Of a DNA stretch of 64,000 nucleotides, positions 61,201 to 64,000 are shown piece by piece. The DNA comes from Bombus terrestris. Lineage: Eukaryota > Arthropoda > Insecta > Hymenoptera > Apidae. Both the position numbers and the translations under genes were made by a program. Each line of letters starts with the position of its first letter. Position 1 is the first letter of the stretch. The notes below the pieces were generated by a model. That model saw only the letters and a program-made list of their open reading frames with translations, was not told the origin of the DNA and did not search any database. The stretch covers positions 3,658,001 through 3,722,000 of the forward strand of contig NW_025963549.1 of assembly GCF_910591885.1 (NCBI RefSeq), given 5' to 3'.

Positions 61201-64000
61201 AAATATATGCAAGGCAATATACGGTATATGTATAGCTTGGAAGTTGTAATCGTTGCTCGCTCGCTCCGCTCGCTCGTAAAAATCTAGTCCAACCTCACAA
61301 CCGATCCGACACGTTAGCAAATTTGAAATAAGTCGCCTCCATATCGAATAACGAACACAAGAGGGATTGGTTTTAGGTTAGTCTATAGTTTTCGAGCGAG
61401 CGCAGCGAGCGAGGGACGCGTAAAGGTGTGTCACAAACCAACAGTTTGGCACATAGGGACATTGAAATATTCGCACCAGCTCGAGGAACCGCAAGTCTTT
61501 ATCGAATTGCGTACTGACAAAGGTTTACAGTTTACCAATAGTTTTACATAAATATTAATATTTTCACATAGTACAGAGCAACGTGTGGTCCGAAATCGCT
61601 GACAAAATTAGGCAATAACAGAGAATATATGCAAGGCAATATTAGGTATATGTATAGCTTGGAAGTTGTAATCGTTGCTCGCTCGCTCCGCTCGGTCGTA
61701 AAAATCTAGTCCAACCTCACAACCGTTCCGACACGTTGGCAAATTTGGAATAAGTCGCCTCCATATCGAATAACGAACGCAAGAGGGATTGATTTTAGGT
61801 TAGTCTATAGTTTTCGAGCGAGCGCAGCGAGCGAGCGACGCGTAAAGGTGTGCCAGAAAACAACGGCTTGGCACCTAGGGACATTGAAATATTCGCACCA
61901 GCCCGAGGAACCGCAAGTATTTATCGAATTGCGTACTGACAAAAGTTTACAGTTTACCAATAGTTTTACATAAATAGTAATATTTTCACATAGTTCAGTG
62001 CAACGTGTGGTCCGAAATCGCTGACAAAATTAGGCAAAGCAGGAAATATATGCAAGGCAATGTAAGGTATATGTATAGCTTGGAAATTGTAATCGTTGCT
62101 CGCTCGCTCCGCGCGCTCGTAAGAATCTAGTCCAACCTCACAACCGATCCGACACGTTAGCAAATTCGAAATAAGTCGCCACCTTATCGAATAACGAACG
62201 CAAGAGGGATTTGTTTTAGGTTAGACTATATTTTTCGAGCGAGCGCTGCGAGCGAGGGACGCGTAAAGGTGTGTCACAAACCAACGGTTTGGCACATAGG
62301 GACATTGAAATATTCGCACCAGCCCGAGGAGCCGGAAGTCTTTATCGAATTGCGTACTGACGAAAGTTTACAGTTTATCAATAGTTTTACATAAATATTA
62401 ATATTTTCACATAGTACAGTGCAACGTGTGGTCCGAAATCGCTGACAAAATTAGGCAATAACAGAAAATATATGCAAGGCAATATAAGGTATATGTATAG
62501 CTTGGAAGTTGTAATCGTTGCTCGCTCGCTACGCTCGCTCGTAAATATCTAGTCCAACCTCACAACCGATCCGACACGTTAGTAAATTTGAAATAAGTCG
62601 CCTCCTTATCGAATAACGAACGCAAGAGGGATTGGTTTTAGGTTAGGCTATAGTTTTCGAGCGAGCGCAGCGAGCGACGGTCGCGTAAATGTGTGTCACA
62701 ATCCAACGGCTTGGCACCTAGGGACATTGAAATATTCGCACCAGCCCGAGGAGCCGGATGTCTTTATCGAATTGCGTACTGACGAAAGTTTACAGTTTAC
62801 CAATAGTTTTACATAAATAGTAATATTTTCACATAGTACAGTGCAACGTGTGGTCCGAAATCGCTGACAAATTTAGGCAATAACAGGAAATATATGCATG
62901 GCAATATAAGGTATATGTGTAGCTTGGAAGTTGTAATCGTTGCTCGCTCGCTCCGCGCGCTCGTAAAAATCTAGTCCAACCTCACAACCGATCCGACACG
63001 TTAGCAAATTCGAAATAAGTCGCCACCTTATCGAATAACGAACGCAAGAGGGATTTGTTTTAGGTTAGACTATATTTTTCGAGCGAGCGCAGCGAGCGAG
63101 GGACGCGTAAAGGTGTGTCACAAAAGAACGGTTTGGCACATAGTGACATTGAAATATTCGCACCAGCCCGAGGAACCGCAAGTATTTATCGAACTGCGTA
63201 CTGACAAAAGTTTACAGTTTACCAATAGTTTTACATAAATAGTAATATTTCCACATAGTACGGTACAATGTGTGGTACGAAATCGCAGACAAAATTGGGC
63301 AATAACAGGAAATATATGCAAGGCAATATAAGGTATATGTATAGCTTGGAAGTTATAATCGTTGCTCGCTCGCTCCGCTCGCTCGTAAAAATCTAGTCCA
63401 ACCTCACAACCGTTCCGACACGTTGGCAAATTTGAAATAAGTCGCCTCCATATCGAATAACGAACGCAAGAGTGATTGGTTTTAGGTTAGTCTATAGTTT
63501 TCGAGCGAGCGCAGCGAGCGAGCGACGCGTAAAGGTGTGTCAGAAAACAACGGCTTGGCACCTAGGGACATTGAAATATTCGCACCAGCCCGAGGAACCG
63601 CAAGTATTTATCGAATTGCGTACTGACAAAAGTTTACAGTTTATCAATAGTTTTACATAAATAGTAATATTTCCACATAGTACAGTGCAACCTGTGGTCC
63701 AAAATCGCTCACAAAATTAGGCAATAACAGGAAATATATGCAAGGCAATATCAGGTATATGTATAGCGTGGAAATTGTAATCGTTGCTCGCTCGCACCGC
63801 TCGCTCGTAAAAATCTAGTCCAACCTCACAACCGATTCGACACGTTAGTAACTTTGAAATAAGTCGCCTCCTTATCGAATAACGAACGCAAGAGGGATTG
63901 GTTTTAGGTTAGACTATATTTTTCGAGCGAGCGCAGCGAGCGAGGGACGCGTAAAGGTGTGTAACAAACCAACGGTTTGGCACATAGGGACATTGAAATA
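40201..64000. repeat. Domain IV: nested large higher-order repeats (10-, 17- and 27-monomer offsets)
   Basis: From about 40.8 kb new markers appear: CCAATATCGCTCAC, CTCGTAAATATCTAGTCC, CATCCTCACAAGCG, CAGAAAACAACGG and CTCCAATCGCTCG. Blocks recur at +11399 bp (43817 to 55216, 44219 to 55618, 44661 to 56060), at about +7.17 kb (AGCGTGCG/TTTGGCAGATAG monomer, 52965 to 60142) and about +4.2 kb (48748 to 52965). The largest offset, 20260 bp (48 monomers), links 42858 to 63118 and 43212 to 63472. The 4.2- and 7.17-kb offsets sum to the 11.4-kb one, as expected if a 10-monomer segment was duplicated within a larger unit. The first part (40201-40835) still resembles domain III. Confidence 0.7.
51266..51286. 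repeat. Left arm carrying a right-arm sequence variant
   Basis: The centre of this left arm reads GCGGTGCG instead of GCGCAGCG. The 21 bp are the exact reverse complement of the rare right arm with GCACCGCTCG at 43527-43547, 54926-54946 and 63787-63807. The two substitutions needed are explained in one step if the left arm was copied from a right arm. Confidence 0.7.

Larger units (their letters stand above)
25856..64000. repeat. Satellite array, right block (about 90 monomers)
   Basis: The same ~422-bp satellite in the same orientation continues to the end of the window, which cuts a monomer. Variants common here and absent or rare on the left include TTTGATATAAGTCGCC, GGCAAAGCAGG in place of GGCAATAACAGG, the GTACCGCTCG right arm, and the CAAAGCAACGGCTTGGCACCTAGGG block. 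Minus-strand open frames up to 123-124 codons occur because the GGCAAAGCAGG deletion shifts frame past a stop. I do not regard them as genes. No other mobile element, gene or RNA gene is visible. Confidence 0.98.

Noticed and set aside
25856..64000. Minus-strand open frames of 102-124 codons repeated through the right array
   Set aside because: They are opened by a small deletion (GGCAAAGCAGG) or single changes in the same satellite monomer. No codon-level conservation or gene context supports coding.
1..64000. CRISPR array
   Set aside because: The 422-bp units are repeats throughout with no unique spacers, and no cas-like genes are present.

Overview
The window is almost entirely one tandem satellite array with a single recent LTR retrotransposon inserted in it. 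It looks like nuclear heterochromatin (centromeric, pericentromeric or similar) of an arthropod, most likely an insect. The reasons are a long-period AT-rich satellite of about 140 copies, no host gene, no bacterial operon structure, and an insect-type Ty1/Copia element whose primer-binding site matches the anticodon region of initiator tRNA-Met, as in Drosophila copia. I cannot name the species.

Layout. Positions 1-21108 hold about 50 head-to-tail monomers of about 422 bp. Positions 21109-25855 are a complete 4747-bp Copia element: two 265-bp LTRs differing by one base, a 5-bp target-site duplication (CCAAC), a primer-binding site, a leader with a 21-A tract, one intact 1350-aa Gag-Pol ORF and a polypurine tract. 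Positions 25856-64000 hold about 90 more monomers in the same orientation. The satellite resumes in perfect register across the insertion.

The array is not homogeneous. Monomer variants recur at fixed offsets that are multiples of the monomer, so the array is built of higher-order repeats (HORs) and segmental duplications that change along the window. Domain I (1 to about 11.56 kb) is a 10-monomer, 4228-bp HOR. Domain II (about 11.56-21.1 kb) is a mosaic with offsets of about 2.1 and 4.63 kb. Domain III (about 26.2-40.2 kb) is a 13-monomer, 5478-bp HOR followed by 6-mer and 2-mer duplications. Domain IV (about 40.8-64 kb) has offsets of about 4.2, 7.17 and 11.4 kb (10, 17 and 27 monomers). 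The Copia insertion lies within about one monomer of the II/III boundary.

Each monomer carries a pair of 21-bp GC-rich inverted arms built from GAGC/GCTC units, exact reverse complements in some monomers. This gives the satellite a fold-back architecture. At least one left arm is an exact reverse complement of a rare right-arm variant found elsewhere in the array, which suggests arm-to-arm sequence exchange.

The only credible protein-coding gene is the Copia Gag-Pol. The many 60-120 codon open frames in the satellite are by-products of the repeat and are not annotated as genes. All offsets and domain edges were read by eye and are approximate unless stated otherwise.
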